Source: Macrostomum hystrix
Taxonomy: Eukaryota; Platyhelminthes; Macrostomidae
Assembly (NCBI GenBank): GCA_950097015.1
Contig: CATNEN010000024.1
Coordinates: 2,609,501 to 2,673,500 of the forward strand
DNA: 64,000 bases
Direction: 5' to 3'
Shown here piece by piece: positions 12,849-47,167 of this stretch. The position numbers and the translations under genes are program-made. Numbering within the stretch: position 1 is the stretch's first letter; each line of letters starts with the position of its first letter. Under the pieces are notes generated by a model, which saw nothing but the letters and a program-made list of their open reading frames with translations, was not told the DNA's origin and ran no database searches.

Positions 12849-14159
12849 GGCCATGATCCTTAATTAGCAACAAAGTTTTAGGGGATCATGAATGTAAGAT
12901 GACTGTATGAGCTTTGCAATGGTAGTATATAATTATAATATGAGTATCATACAAAGCTTTGCATAATTTCATATTATTAAATAAGGGTTACAGCTGCAGA
13001 GAGACGTGAATGTGAGAGATATACCGTATTCAATATAACAAAAAGAATTTTAGCTATTAGCTATAATAGCATGCGGTGCAGACAATGAATAAAGAGGCCA
13101 ACTGACCACCCTATACCAGTCCTCCATAGCTATAATACGACTGTCTGACTTTATATTCAGCTGGCGGTATCATCAGAGGACTTGCGGGCCCGGCTGTCAG
13201 AGAGACAGAGCGGAAAACGCGCAAGTAACAGTATATAGCAACGACACATAGCAGCAGCCCCAGGGACGGGCTATTGTTGTGCCTGGGGTTGGCCCTGGCA
13301 GAGGATCCCAAGTTGGCGGCTTCCGTCTGTTATTAAGCCTTGACTCCTCCAAAAGATCCCTACAAAAAATGGCTTTACAATAGCTAGACATTGAAGCGGC
13401 GAACAAAATGCTAATCCCACAAAAAATAATTAGGCCAGTGCAGTGACTGCATGTTTTTCTGTGAGAGCTTTGCCAGTCAATGATATCCCACCACCTATAC
13501 CACTCCATGAAGTTTTTCCTGCCCACTAAGTCCTACCAGAGATAACAGATTCACTCGGAACGTGGTTGGACGAGACCGCCGGACCTCGCTGGCCTCTCAT
13601 TGGCTGCTCATTCGGCTAGACAACCTCCCCCCGCCTCCCTCGCGTCAGGGGGTGGGTTGTCCGGGCCCTGTCAGTTCAACCCTCAATAAACTTGAGAGGG
13701 CTCCGCCCCACCCCCGCCAGCCCCGCCAAAGCCTATTTCTTTCTCTTTCTCTCTCTCCCCCTTACCCTTCTCTCGCGCGCGTCTCTTTTTAAAAGCCGGC
13801 GGACAGGCCGCGTCAAGAACGCCAAGTAAAAATTTTACATTTTATTACACATTTTGACAGTTGGGCCAGCCCCCCGCACTCTCTCTATCTGCCTCTTTTC
13901 CTCTCCTTGTCCTCGTCAATAATAATTAACCTTGGTGCCTTGGCCGAAGCCGAGCCGGACCCGAAGCTCACTCTCGCTTAGTAACCGCATTGTACTGCGC
14001 CTTGGTCCGCCATCATCAATCTGCCTGAGCTGACAGCTGAAGCCATCATCAACAGGGTGAATACGTCACCGCCTCTACTCTCTCTCCCTTTCTGTCCTGT
14101 CACACTCGGCCCCAAGCGACAAGTCGGCAAACTCCCCGGCCGCATAAAGTATTTTTGAA
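12849..14159. other. Spacer and probable upstream region of the Meis/hth gene
   Basis: The left half is AT-rich. From about 13560 the sequence becomes GC-rich, with a pyrimidine stretch at 13735-13770 and a TATA-like TTTTTAAAAG at 13790-13799. MEIS-type hexamers (TGACAG/CTGTCA) lie at 13194, 13668, 13855, 14031 and 14097. Open frames on the minus strand at 13111-13526 have no family resemblance. Promoter function is inferred from position only. Confidence 0.4.
13194..14102. promoter_or_regulatory. Cluster of MEIS-type TGACAG hexamers upstream of the gene
   Basis: TGACAG or its complement occurs at 13194, 13668, 13855, 14031 and 14097, the last four within 435 bases before the start codon. 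TGACAG is the known core site of MEIS/Hth homeodomains. Autoregulation is an inference; no other promoter evidence is available. Confidence 0.35.
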
Positions 14160-35702
<21,543 letters not shown>

Positions 35703-36708
35703 CCAATCGATTCTAAAGCTAGTTTTTTTTAATGTCTCTTGAAGTGTCATCTCTTTCACGGAATGTCGTCTGATTATGACCCATCCTATGTATGCTTGGT
35801 AATGTTTAATATTAAATTAGTAAAATGCAAATACCATTTAATTTGTTATCCACTTTAAGCGAGTCTAATTGATTTCCTATTTTAATGATCATAGTTTGAT
35901 TTCTTGGCCCACTATTTGACTGACAGGGTCAGTGAGAATCAGGTTTTTAGCTGACGACATAAACTTGATTGTTACATTGTACTCGTATAATGAACTAATA
36001 GAGCTTATTATCTGCTATTGTGTTTTCCAATGAATTGTCAGATCGAGTCTTACTATTAAAGTACGGCACACAATGTCCCATTGTACAGAACTACAGAAAC
36101 TGTTGGCCCAACAATATTGCTTACAATTTACCAAAACTTTTTTTCTCGTCTGTCAATTAGTGTTTCTGGTTTCTTAGTCGCTTTTTTGTTTAATTACTTT
36201 GTTTGTTTGCTTTCGTTTAAACCGGCTCGGCAGTTGGTTTAAACAAAAAAATCACAAAACACAGTCAAAATTTCGCACCCCAAAACAGAGATTTCCGCTT
36301 GTCAATGTTGTCTAGTTTCTGACCCCCTTAAAGAAAACTGGACTCAAAACTGTCAAATTGCTTCCTTTCATCTGTGAATGCCCGCACATGCACATGAAAA
36401 TGAAAATAGTGTACCATTTTAAGTAGGCGGGTTTCAGGACCGTTATTTCCAAAGAGTTATACAATTATTATTGCTTATTAAATTACTAGTAACTGTATTG
36501 GCATAAATTATATTAATAAACTGTCGTGTTTATCGTTGCGCAACACTCACATGAGAGGCACAATGTTCATTTTAGCGATACGTGTTTAGCGTTCAGAAAA
36601 AAACATGCAAATATTTACCTGGACTGTCAAGCCTAAATTCTTTGTTTGATTGCATTACCTATAGATTTAATAGCATTGTCTCAACACTGCAGGGCCGAAG
36701 GGACCAAT
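35703..36708. other. Meis/hth 3' UTR and downstream spacer
   Basis: AT-rich sequence after the stop codon. ATTAAA near 35811 and AATAAA at 36515-36520 are possible polyadenylation signals; neither can be confirmed from sequence. No further gene seen. Confidence 0.45.
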
Positions 36709-38850
36709 TACCTCTAGACTTCAGGATGGTGGGGATATGTGTTGTCGAGACTTCAGGATGGTGGGGATATGTGTTGTCAAGACTTCAGGATGGTGGGGAT
36801 AAGTGTCTTTTAGACTTCAGGATGGTGGGGATAAGTGTCTTCTAGACTTCAGGATGGTGGGGATAAGTGTCTTCTAGACTTCAGGATGGTGGGGATATGT
36901 GTTGTCGAGACTTCAGGATGGTGGGGATAAGTGTCTTCTAGACTTCAGGATGATGGGGATAAGTGTCTTCTAGACTTCCGGATGGTGGGGATAAGTGTCT
37001 TCTAGACTTCAGGATGATGGGGATAAGTGTCTTCGAGACTTCAGGATGATGGGGATAAGTGTATTCTAGACTTCAGGATGATGGGGATAAGTGTCTTCTA
37101 GACTTCAGGATGGTGGGGATAAGTGTCTTCTAGACTTTAGGATGGTGGGGATAAGTGTTGTCGAGACTTCAGGATGGTGGGGATAAGTGTCTTCTAGACT
37201 TCAGGATGGTGGGGATAAGTGTCTTCTAGACTTCAGGATGGTGGGGATAAGTGTCTTCTAGACTTCAGGATGGTGGGGATAAGTGTCTTCTAGACTTCAG
37301 GATGGTGGGGATAACTGTCTTCTAGACTTTAGGATGGTGGGGATAAGTGTCTTTTAGACTTCAGGATGGTGGGGATATGTGTTGTCGAGACTTCAGGATG
37401 GTGGGGATAAGTGTCTTCTAGACTTCAGGATGGTGGGGATAAGTGTCTTCTAGACTTCAGGATGGTGGGGATAAGTGTCTTCTAGACTTCAGGATGGTGG
37501 GGATAAGTGTCTTCTAGACTTCAGGATGGTGGGGATAAGTGTCTTCTAGACTTCAGGATGGTGGGGATAAGTGTCTTCTAGACTTCAGGATGGTGGGGAT
37601 AAGTGTCTTCTAGACTTCAGGATGGTGGGGATAACTGTCTTCTAGACTTCAGGATGATGGGGATAAGTGTCTTCTAGACTTCAGGATGGTGGGGATAAGT
37701 GTCTTCTAGACTTCAGGATGATGGGGATAAGTGTCTTCTAGACTTCAGGATGGTGGGGATAAGTGTCTTCTAGACTTCAGGATAGTGGGGATAAGTGTCT
37801 TCGAGACTTCAGGATGATGGGGATAAGTGTCTTCTAGACTTCAGGATGGTGGGGATAAGTGTCTTCTAGACTTCAGGATGGTGGGGATAAGTGTTGTCGA
37901 GACTTCAGGATGGTGGGGATAAGTGTTGTCGAGACTTCAGGATGGTGGGGATAAGTGTCTTCTAGACTTCAGGATGGTGGGGATAAGTGTCTTCTAGACT
38001 TCAGGATGGTGGGGATAAGTGTCTTCTAGACTTCAGGATGGTGGGGATAAGTGTCTTCTAGACTTCAGGATGGTGGGGATAACTGTCTTCTAGACTTTAG
38101 GATGGTGGGGATAAGTGTCTTTTAGACTTCAGGATGGTGGGGATATGTGTTGTCGAGACTTCAGGATGGTGGGGATAAGTGTCTTCTAGACTTCAGGATG
38201 GTGGGGATAAGTGTCTTCTAGACTTCAGGATGGTGGGGATAAGTGTCTTCTAGACTTCAGGATGGTGGGGATAAGTGTCTTCTAGACTTCAGGATGGTGG
38301 GGATAAGTGTCTTCTAGACTTCAGGATGGTGGGGATAAGTGTCTTCTAGACTTCAGGATGGTGGGGATAAGTGTCTTCTAGACTTCAGGATGGTGGGGAT
38401 AACTGTCTTCTAGACTTCAGGATGATGGGGATAAGTGTCTTCTAGACTTCAGGATGGTGGGGATAAGTGTCTTCTAGACTTCAGGATGATGGGGATAAGT
38501 GTCTTCTAGACTTCAGGATGGTGGGGATAAGTGTCTTCTAGACTTCAGGATAGTGGGGATAAGTGTCTTCGAGACTTCAGGATGATGGGGATAAGTGTCT
38601 TCTAGACTTCAGGATGGTGGGGATAAGTGTCTTCTAGACTTCAGGATGGTGGGGATAAGTGTTGTCGAGACTTCAGGATGGTGTGGATAAGTGTTGCCGA
38701 GACTTCAGGATGGTGGGGATATGTGTCTTCTAGACTTCAGGATAGTGTATTTGATGGGGATATGTGTCTTCTAGACTTCAGGATAGTGTATTTGATGGGG
38801 ATATGTGTCTTCTAGACTTCAGGATAGTGTATTTGATGGGGATATGTGTC
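36709..38850 (+). repeat. 32-bp array with a 768-bp higher-order repeat
   Basis: About 67 copies of a 32-bp unit containing GACTTCAGGATGGTGGGGAT followed by AAGTGTCTTCTA. Diagnostic variants (ATAACTGTCT at 37311 and again at 38079, followed by the same series of variant units) show that 24-unit blocks were duplicated. The right end has an inserted GTGTATTTGATG variant repeated three times. Confidence 0.96.
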
Positions 38851-39514
38851 GATAGGATTTATCATTCAAAAAGGCAAATTTTAATATAAGCACGTCAGAC
38901 AATGCCTAGTCGTGTGCGTGATCATCAACTCATGCTTAAGACAAAAGACGCTTCTGCTTAACCCCTTCCCAATGCGAAAATCCCAATGCCTTGACATAAT
39001 CAGCCAAGTGCCTACTCAAATATCTATCGAAACCCAATAACGGACTCCTCATTCACTTCCCCGAAGCATTTATCCCAGCCCACCCACCGCACAGTGAATA
39101 GTGAGGCAATATAAAACTAACTGAATTGGCTTATAGTGAAAGATTTTATTTTCTAAACAGCTGAGCCCCAGCGTGACTGGTGCAAGTTGTAAAACTGTCA
39201 GGCCTGGCCAGAACTAGCGCGCTTGTCGGCCTGCCTGATTTATGACCATTGCGCTGAAATTGAAGCCGAAATTTTCACTGCTGAGCTGGAGGACGGGGGG
39301 GGGTGGGCTGAGGCGCCAATTTATGGCCTAAAATCATAACGACTTTTTAAATACCGCAACTCTAGACTGAATATCCCGTAGTAGACAGGCCAATTTAGCA
39401 TCAGCTGCACTAGTTATGTACAGCGATAATCTACTGACTGTGATTTAGGGTTGTTGATAAAACGCTAGAAAATATTTAAAAAATCTGATTCGAAAACATA
39501 AAAGAAGGATTGAT
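38851..39514. other. Intergenic spacer
   Basis: Unique sequence with a run of nine G near 39294. No gene seen. Confidence 0.5.
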
Positions 39515-40668
39515 AAAGTAAGAATCGACGAGAGTGAATCGGCATGTGCGAATCGGAGGGTGATAACTGGGGGTGAGAATCGATGGTGGTGAGAATTTAG
39601 GGTGAGAATCGGGGAAGGTGAGAATCGGGAGAGGTGAGAATCGGGGAGTGAGAATCGGGGGAGGTGAGAATCGGGGGTCAGTATCGGGGGAGGTGAGAAT
39701 CGGGGGAGGTGAGAATCGGGGGTCAGTATCGGGGGAGGTGAGAATCGGGAGAGGTGAGAATCGGGGGAGGTGAGAATCGGGAGAGGTGAGAATCGGGAGA
39801 GGTGAGAATCGGGGGAGGTGAGAATCGGGGGAGGTGAGAATCGGGGGTCAGTATCGGGGGGAGGTGAGAATCGGGAGAGGTGAGAATCGGGGAGTGAGAA
39901 TCGGGGAGGGTGAGAATCTGAGATTGAGAATAGGGGAGGTGAGAATCGGGGTAGGTAAAAATCGGGGAGAGGTGAGAATCTGAGATTGAGAATAGGGGGA
40001 GGTGAGAATCGGGGTAGGTAAAAATCGAGGAGAGGTGAGAATCTGAGATTGAGAATAGGGGGAGGTGAGAATCGGGGTAGGTAAAAATCGAGGAGAGGTG
40101 AGAATCTGAGATTGAGAATAGGGGGAGGTGAGAATCGGGGTAGGTAAAAATCGAGGAGAGGTGAGAATCTGAGATTGAGAATAGAGGGAGGTGAGAATCG
40201 GGGTAGGTAAAAATCGAGGAGAGGTGAGAATCTGAGATTGAGAATAGGGGGAGGTGAGAATCGGGGTAGGTAAAAATCGGGGGAGAGGTGTGAATCTGAG
40301 ATTGAGAATAGGGGGAGGGTGAGAATCGTGGAAGGTGAGAATCGGGGAAGGTGAGAATCGGGGAAGGTGAGAATCGGGGAAGGTGAGAATCGGGGAAGGT
40401 GAGAATCGGGGAAGGTGAGAATCGGGGAAGGTGAGAATCGGGGAAGGTGAGAATCGGGGAAGGTGAGAATCTGAGATTGAGAATAGGGGGAGGTGAGAAT
40501 CGGGGTAGGTAAAAATCGGGAAGAGGTGAGAATCAGGGGAGGTGAGAATCGGGGTAGGTAAAAATCGGGAAGAGGTGAGAATCAGGGGAGGTGAGAATCG
40601 GGGAGGGTGAGAATCGGGGAGTGAGAATCGGGGAGTGAGAATCGGGGAGGGTGAGAATCGAGGAACGA
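39515..40668 (+). repeat. 16-bp array AGGTGAGAATCGGGGA
   Basis: About 70 copies of a 16-bp unit. In the centre (about 39900-40320) a 63-bp higher-order unit recurs, alternating GTGAGAATCTGAGATTGAGA, AGGTGAGAATCGGGGT and AGGTAAAAATCGAGG. The unit carries AG|GTGAGAAT, close to the 5' splice-site consensus, every 16 bases on the plus strand. The right flank is homologous to the right flank of the array at 44.7 kb. Confidence 0.95.
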
Positions 40669-41559
40669 GAATAAAGTTAAAATGTAAATTGTTGAACGGA
40701 TTTAATCTGAAATGAACGGAATCGGTGCAATTTCTACATTCCAACTCAAGTGCCATCAGTAACATTTAGTCAAACTTAAGAGAAGCTTTGATCCCAACCG
40801 AATTCAGTTTCAAACAGTTACTCTAAGGGTAAAGGGGCCGGGTGTGGGGCAGGAGACCGCAAGCTGTTGATTCTTTTGAATCTGGCCGCTCCACTTGGTC
40901 TCTCTCTCGCTCTGGCCTGTTGTTGTATTATGTATTTTGTGTTTTTTTATCAGAACAGCTGGTTGGCCGTGACTCCCACATGGCTAGAAAGATATGGATA
41001 TATATCCCAAAAGAGGATTATTTTGGAAAAGGCGGGCGGAGCGCGCGGCCTTGATGGGCCAACTGCTGAATCTAGGCAAACACTCGCATTCATAGTATGC
41101 ATATATATGAAAAATCCACTATATCTTTCAAACTAATGGGGGAGTCCTTTAAAGATATATAGAGTGAGAGGGGGGAGGAGTGGGGGAAGCTAAATTGCAG
41201 ACTGTTTCATCAGTGCGAATCGGCAGTTGATCCCGCTCTGTTGTGTGTATGAAGCATGGCCCGACCGATTGGTATGCTGCTTTGAAATGTCAGTTGTTAA
41301 GAACAAAAATGCTGAGAGAGAGATGCAGAGAGTGCAGTACCAGTCATTTTTGCCGCATCCCAGCCAAATCTGTGCTTTTTTTCTGCTTGATCCGCCGCCG
41401 TCGCAACAGCAACGGCAGCCACTAAAGTGTTCCATGAACAACTTTGAAGTCCCCCCGTCAATCGGCCAATTGAAAGACAAAATCCGATTATTTATGTTCC
41501 AGCAGACACAGCCAGCACTTACGTAGTACAAGACTTTTGGACATCTTCAAAATGATGTC
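40669..41559. other. Intergenic spacer
   Basis: Unique sequence. Open frames around 40842-41526 have no family match that I can recognise and carry no splice context. Confidence 0.5.
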
Positions 41560-42892
41560 CAGGTGGAGCTTCAGAAATGACCAACAACCCTTCAGACAAG
41601 TAGCTTCAGGTGGAGCTTCAGAAACGACCAACAACCATTCAGACATCTAGCTTCAGGTGTAGCTTCAGAAATGACCAACAACCCTTCAGACATCTAGCTT
41701 CAGGTGTAGCTTCAGAAATGACCAACAACCCTTCAGACAAGTAGCTTCAGGTGGAGCTTCAGAAACGACCAACAACCATTCAGACATCTAGCTTCAGGTG
41801 TAGCTTCAGAAATGACCAACAACCCTTCAGACATCTAGCTTCAGGTGGAGCTTCAGAAATGACCAACAACTCCTCAGACATGTAGCTTCAGGCGGAGCTT
41901 CAGAAATGACCAACAACCCTTCAGACATGTAGCTTCAGGTGGAGCTTCAGAAATGACCAACAACTCCTCAGAAATGTAGCTTCAGGCGGAACTTCAGAAA
42001 TGACCAACAACCATTCAGACATCTAGCTTCAGGCGGAACTTCAGAAATGACCAACAACCCTTCAGACAAGTAGCTTCAGGTGGAGCTTCAGAAATGACCA
42101 ACAACTCCTCAGAAATGTAGCTTCAGGCGGAACTTCAGAAATGACCAACAACCCTTCAGACATGTAGCTTCAGGCGGAACTTCAGAAATGACCAACAACT
42201 CCTCAGAAATGTAGCTTCAGGCGGAACTTCAGAAATGACCAACAACCCTTCAGACATGTAGCTTCAGGCGGAACTTCAGAAATGACCAACAACCCTTCAG
42301 ACAAGTAGCTTCAGGTGTAGCTTCAGAAATGACCAACAACCCTTCAGACAAGTAGCTTCAGGCGGAACTTCAGAAATGACCAACAACCATTCAGACATCT
42401 AGCTTCAGGTGGAGCTTCAGAAATGACCAACAACTCCTCAGAAATGTAGCTTCAGGCGGAACTTCAGAAATGACCAACAACCCTTCAGACATGTAGCTTC
42501 AGGCGGAACTTCAGAAATGACCAACAACTCCTCAGAAATGTAGCTTCAGGCGGAACTTCAGAAATGACCAACAACCATTCAGACATCTAGCTTCAGGTGG
42601 AGCTTCAGAAATGACCAACAACTCCTCAGAAATGTAGCTTCAGGCGGAACTTCAGAAATGACCAACAACCCTTCAGACAAGTAGCTTCAGGTGTAGCTTC
42701 AGAAATGACCAACAACCCTTCAGACATCTAGCTTCAGGCGGAACTTCAGAAATGACCAACAACCCTTCAGACATCTAGCTTCAGGTGGAGCTTCAGAAAT
42801 GACCAACAACTCCTCAGAAATGTAGCTTAAGGCGGAACTTCAGAAATGACCAACAACCCTTCAGACATGTAGCTTCAGGTGGAGCTTCAGAG
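41560..42892 (+). repeat. 47-bp array
   Basis: About 28 copies of a 47-bp unit. Anchors are TAGCTTCAGGTGGAGCTTCA and GAAATGACCAACAACCCTTC, with alternation of GTGGAGC/GCGGAAC and CCCTTCAGACAT/TCCTCAGAAAT variants. AGCTTCAG occurs twice per unit (GCTTCAGGTGGAGCTTCAG), so the unit contains an internal direct duplication. Confidence 0.95.
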
Positions 42893-43439
42893 CATCAGTC
42901 CTAAAGATGATTTTTTACGTGAAATAATATAATAGGTGCAATAACTTTTATCCCAAAATAATCAGAAGCAACTTTGTGCCAAAAACAAGCCAGCACAGAT
43001 AGGCAGTGGGAAAGATGGGTTCTCATTCCTTCAACCGAAACGTTGGCTTCAGGCCCAGCTGCTGTGCAGTATATTTGCATGTAAATTAAAAACTGGCTGT
43101 CATGCGCAGAAAAAGCGACAGGGCGACTCACTCGCTGCTTTGGACAGCGCCGCGGAGACGCTACGAGTAATCTGAAATCACTCGACCGAGAGCGGAGCAT
43201 TATTAGGGCGGAGAAACAACTCATGCCAACTCATTCTTTCTTGAACGGAACCAAACTTTCAAAAAGATTTGATAGCGAAGAATTAATGTTTTCTTGTTTT
43301 GTGTTTCTCAAATGAAATCGGGTAATTTTACAATAGCGTGAAACTTACATTCCATATTTGAAGAACCACACCATCCTTACTTTAATTGCTTCTATACTGA
43401 TTTCTCCTTTTTCTCTTCGTCCGTATATCCCCCGCGTGT
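42893..43439. other. Intergenic spacer
   Basis: Unique sequence; no feature supported. Confidence 0.5.
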
Positions 43440-44236
43440 CCTCACCCCTTAACTCTCCACTCTACCATCATCTCCCTTTATCTCTCCTTCCCCTCATGTT
43501 TCCTCTCCCCCTCATGTTTCCTCTCCCCCTCCTATTTCCTCTCCCCTCATATTTCCTCTCCCCTCATATTTCCTCTCTCCCTCATATTTCTTCTCTCCCT
43601 CATGTTTCCTCTCCCCTCATGTTTCCTCTCCCTCTCCTATTTCCTCTCCCCTCCTATTTCCTCTCCCCTCATATTTCCTCTCTCGCTCATATTTCCTCTA
43701 CCACTCCTATTTCCTCTCCCTCCTATTTCCTCTCCCCTCCTATTTCCTCTCCCCTCCTATTTCCTCTCGCCTCATATTTCCTCTCGCCTCATATTTCCTC
43801 TCTCCTCATATTTATTCTCTCCCTCATGTTTCCTCTCCCTCTCCTATTTCCTCTCCCCTCCTATTTCCTCTCCCCTCATATTTCCTCTCTCCCTCATATT
43901 TCCTCTCTCCCTCATATTTCTTCTCTCCCTCATGTTTCCTCTCCCCTCATGTTTCCTCTCCCTCTCCTATTTCCTCTCCCCTCCTATTTCCTCTACCCCT
44001 CCTATTTCCTCTCCACTCCTATTTCCTCTACCCCTCCTATTTCCTCTACCCCTCCGATTTCCTCTCCCCTCCTATTTCCTCTACCCCACCTATTTCCTCT
44101 CCCCTCATGTTTCCTGTCCCCCTCATGTTTCCTCTACACCTCATGTTTCCTCTACCCTCATATTTCCTCCCCCCTGATATTTCCATTACCCCTCATGTTT
44201 CCTCTCCCACTCATGTTTCCTCTCCCACTCCTCTCC
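43440..44236 (+). repeat. 17-18-bp pyrimidine-rich array
   Basis: About 45 copies of CTCATATTTCCTCTCCC and its ATGTTTCC and CTATTTCC variants. Open frames through it are by-products of a stop-poor unit. Confidence 0.92.
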
Positions 44237-44684
44237 ACTAGGAAAAAAGTCGGATGTGTTTTCCCTACTCATCGCCAATAAGACCAAGTCATAAGAAAGG
44301 TGCAGTTGACTCAATCTGAGTCAGTCTTACGCAGTCTTCCAAATACACTGCCAGTTAGAATCGGCAACAAACACTAGCAAACAGGGCAGAGATCTTGACT
44401 TGAGATAGTTTATCAGGCATTGTAGAAACTGCCCCGTTCTCCCATGCATAGCAAAGTTTATTGCCATACTTCCTAGAATCGGATCCCATAGATATCAGTT
44501 AGAATGAAGGGATGGCAAGTCAAATAACGAGAAAGATAAAAAACTGTCTTTATCTGTCTCCTCGTGTAAACTTTGGATTCGAATATAGCGCACGTGGCAC
44601 TTCTCAGATCATACTCATTGAGTAGCTGTGAGCATACGGATCATGCACGCCGAATATATTACATCTTTTGTATCTAAAATTGTA
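44237..44684. other. Intergenic spacer
   Basis: Unique sequence; no feature supported. Confidence 0.5.
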
Positions 44685-45274
44685 AGAAATGAGAATCCTG
44701 TGAGAAATGAGAATCTTGTGAGAAATAATAATCTTGTGAGAAATGAGAATCTTGTGAGAAATTAAAATCCTGTGAGAAATGAGAATCCTGTGAGAAATGA
44801 GAATCCTGTGAGAAATGAGAATCTTGTGAGAAATTAGAATATTGTGAGAAATGAGAATCTTGTGAGAAATGAGAATCTTGTGAGAAATGAGAATCTTGTG
44901 AGAAATGAGAATCTTGTGAGAAATGAGAATCTTGTGAGAAATGAGAATCTTGTGAGAAATTAGAATCTTGTGAGAAATGAGAATCTTGTGAGAAATGAGA
45001 ATCTTGTGAGAAATGAGAATATTGTGAGAAATGAGAATATTGTGAGAAATGAGAATATTGTGAGAAATGAGAATATTGTGAGAAATGAGAATATTGTGAG
45101 AAATGAGAATATTGTGAGAAACGAGAATTTTTTTAGAAATGAGAATATTGTGAGAAATGAGAATCCTGTGAGAAATAATAATCTTGTGAGAAGTGAAAAT
45201 CGAGAGGAAATGAGAATCCTGTGAGAAATGGGAATCGAGGGGAAATGAGAATCGTGGGAAACGAGAATCGGGAA
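44685..45274 (+). repeat. 18-bp array GTGAGAAATGAGAATCTT
   Basis: About 32 copies, with runs of CTT, CCT and ATT variants at the unit end. The last units drift to CGAGAATCGGG before ending in a flank shared with the array at 39.5 kb. Confidence 0.95.
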
Positions 45275-46135
45275 ACGAGAAGAAAAGCAAATGAACATTG
45301 TTAAGCGGATTTTAACTGACATCAGCGGAAGCTAAAGAAATTATAAGATCCGAAACGCGGAGCAAAAAGTCGACTGAGTTTCTAACAGTTATCGTCCCAA
45401 ATTATAAAACCGTCAAATCGGAATCTTCCCAAATAGCAAAACTTCGCGACGTGGAATCTGCCAAAAATGACAAAGAACCCAAACTGAAATCGTTATTATT
45501 ACGAAGTTATTTCGAGGCCCACTCACAGAATAATATTATTCCCATGAGGGATAAGCAAATTTTAAAGCAGTTTTTTGTCTTTCGAAAAACCTGAGGATTT
45601 TATTCTGTTGGGATTTTCATGCATGTATACGATAGATGTGGACCCCGCTAGAGGTTCGCACAGTCTCAATAGGAAATGTCTCAATTAATCACATGTGATT
45701 TTGTTTAGGCCTTTCAGTCTCACTCAGGTCAAGGATTAGTGTCAGAATATTTGACAGACAAAGCTAAAGACAAGAGAGAAAGGCAGTCGGATTTAAAATC
45801 TAGTAGCGGTTGTGATTTTGATTTTAGAATTAATAAATATTATTTTAAATGTTTATATTTTCTCTTAGTGAGCTACTGTTAGTAGCTAAAACTGTATAAA
45901 AACACATAGCACATACATTTAGTTAAAAAATCTAAAAACATTAATTTTCAAAGAAAGACACAATAACAAAGTTGATTTGATTCCTAATGGAGCGCAAATT
46001 TCTGACTAGAAATACAGTCCGCGTTTGTTTGAGACCATTTTTATACAAAAATAAGTCAGCAAACTCATTTTCAATTGAACGCTCAAGCTTATAATGGATA
46101 AAAAGAAAGGCAGTATAACAATAAAGCAATAGAGT
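45275..46135. other. Spacer beginning with shared array flank
   Basis: The first 55 bases and the short motif at 45376-45393 are homologous to sequence right of the 39.5 kb array. The rest is AT-rich unique sequence. Confidence 0.55.
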
Positions 46136-47167
46136 GGATAGAGTGACTGAATCAGGGCTGAGGGAGTGACTGAATCAGAGCTGAGGGAGTGACTGAATCA
46201 GGGCTGAGGGAGTGACTGAATCAGGGCTGAGGGAGTGACTGAATCAGGGCTGAGGGAGTGACTGAATCAGGGCTGAGGGAGTGACTGAATCAGGGCTGAG
46301 GGAGTGACTGAATCAGGGCTGAGGGAGTGACTGAATCAGAGCTGAGGGAGTGACTGAATCAGAGCTGAGGGAGTGACTGAATCAGGGCTGATGGAGTGAC
46401 TGAATCAGAGCTGAGGGAGTGACTGAATCATGGCTGAGGGAGTGACTGAATCAGGGCTGAGGGAGTGACTGAATCAGGGCTGAGGGAGTGACTGAATCAG
46501 GGCTGAGGGAGTGACTGAATCAGGGCTGAGGGAGTGACTGAATCAGGGCTGAGGGAGTGACTGAATCAGGGCTGAGGGAGTGACTGAATCAGGGCTGAGG
46601 GAGTGACTGAATCAGGGCTGAGGGAGTGACTGAATCAGAGCTGAGGGAGTGACTGAATCAGGGCTGAGGGAGTGACTGAATCAGGGCTGAGGGAGTGACT
46701 GAATCAGGGCTGAGGGAGTGACTGAATCAGAGCTGAGGGAGTGACTGAATCAGAGCTGAGGGAGTGACTGAATCAGGGCTGATGGAGTGACTGAATCAGA
46801 GCTGAGGGAGTGACTGAATCATGGCTGAGGGAGTGACTGAATCAGGGCTGAGGGAGTGACTGAATCAGGGCTGAGGGAGTGACTGAATCAGGGCTGAGGG
46901 AGTGACTGAATCAGGGCTGAGGGAGTGACTGAATCAGGGCTGAGGGAGTGACTGAATCAGGGCTGAGGGAGTGACTGAATCAGGGCTGAGGGAGTGACTG
47001 AATCAGGGCTGAGGGAGTGACTGAATCAGAGCTGAGGGAGTGACTGAATCAGGGCTGAGGGAGTGACTGAATCAGGGCTGAGGGAGTGACTGAATCAGGG
47101 CTGAGGGAGTGACTGAATCAGAGCTGAGGGAGTGACTGAATCAGAGCTGAGGGAGTGACTGAATCAG
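46136..47167 (+). repeat. 23-bp array with a 391-bp higher-order repeat
   Basis: About 45 copies of a 23-bp unit containing GAGTGACTGAATCAGGGCTG. Rare variants (GCTGATGGAG at 46388 and 46779, and ATCATGGCTG after each) recur exactly 391 bases, or 17 units, apart. Confidence 0.96.

Noticed and set aside
41227..41526. 99-codon open frame
   Set aside because: No recognisable domain, no splice context, and overlapping frames on both strands of similar length.
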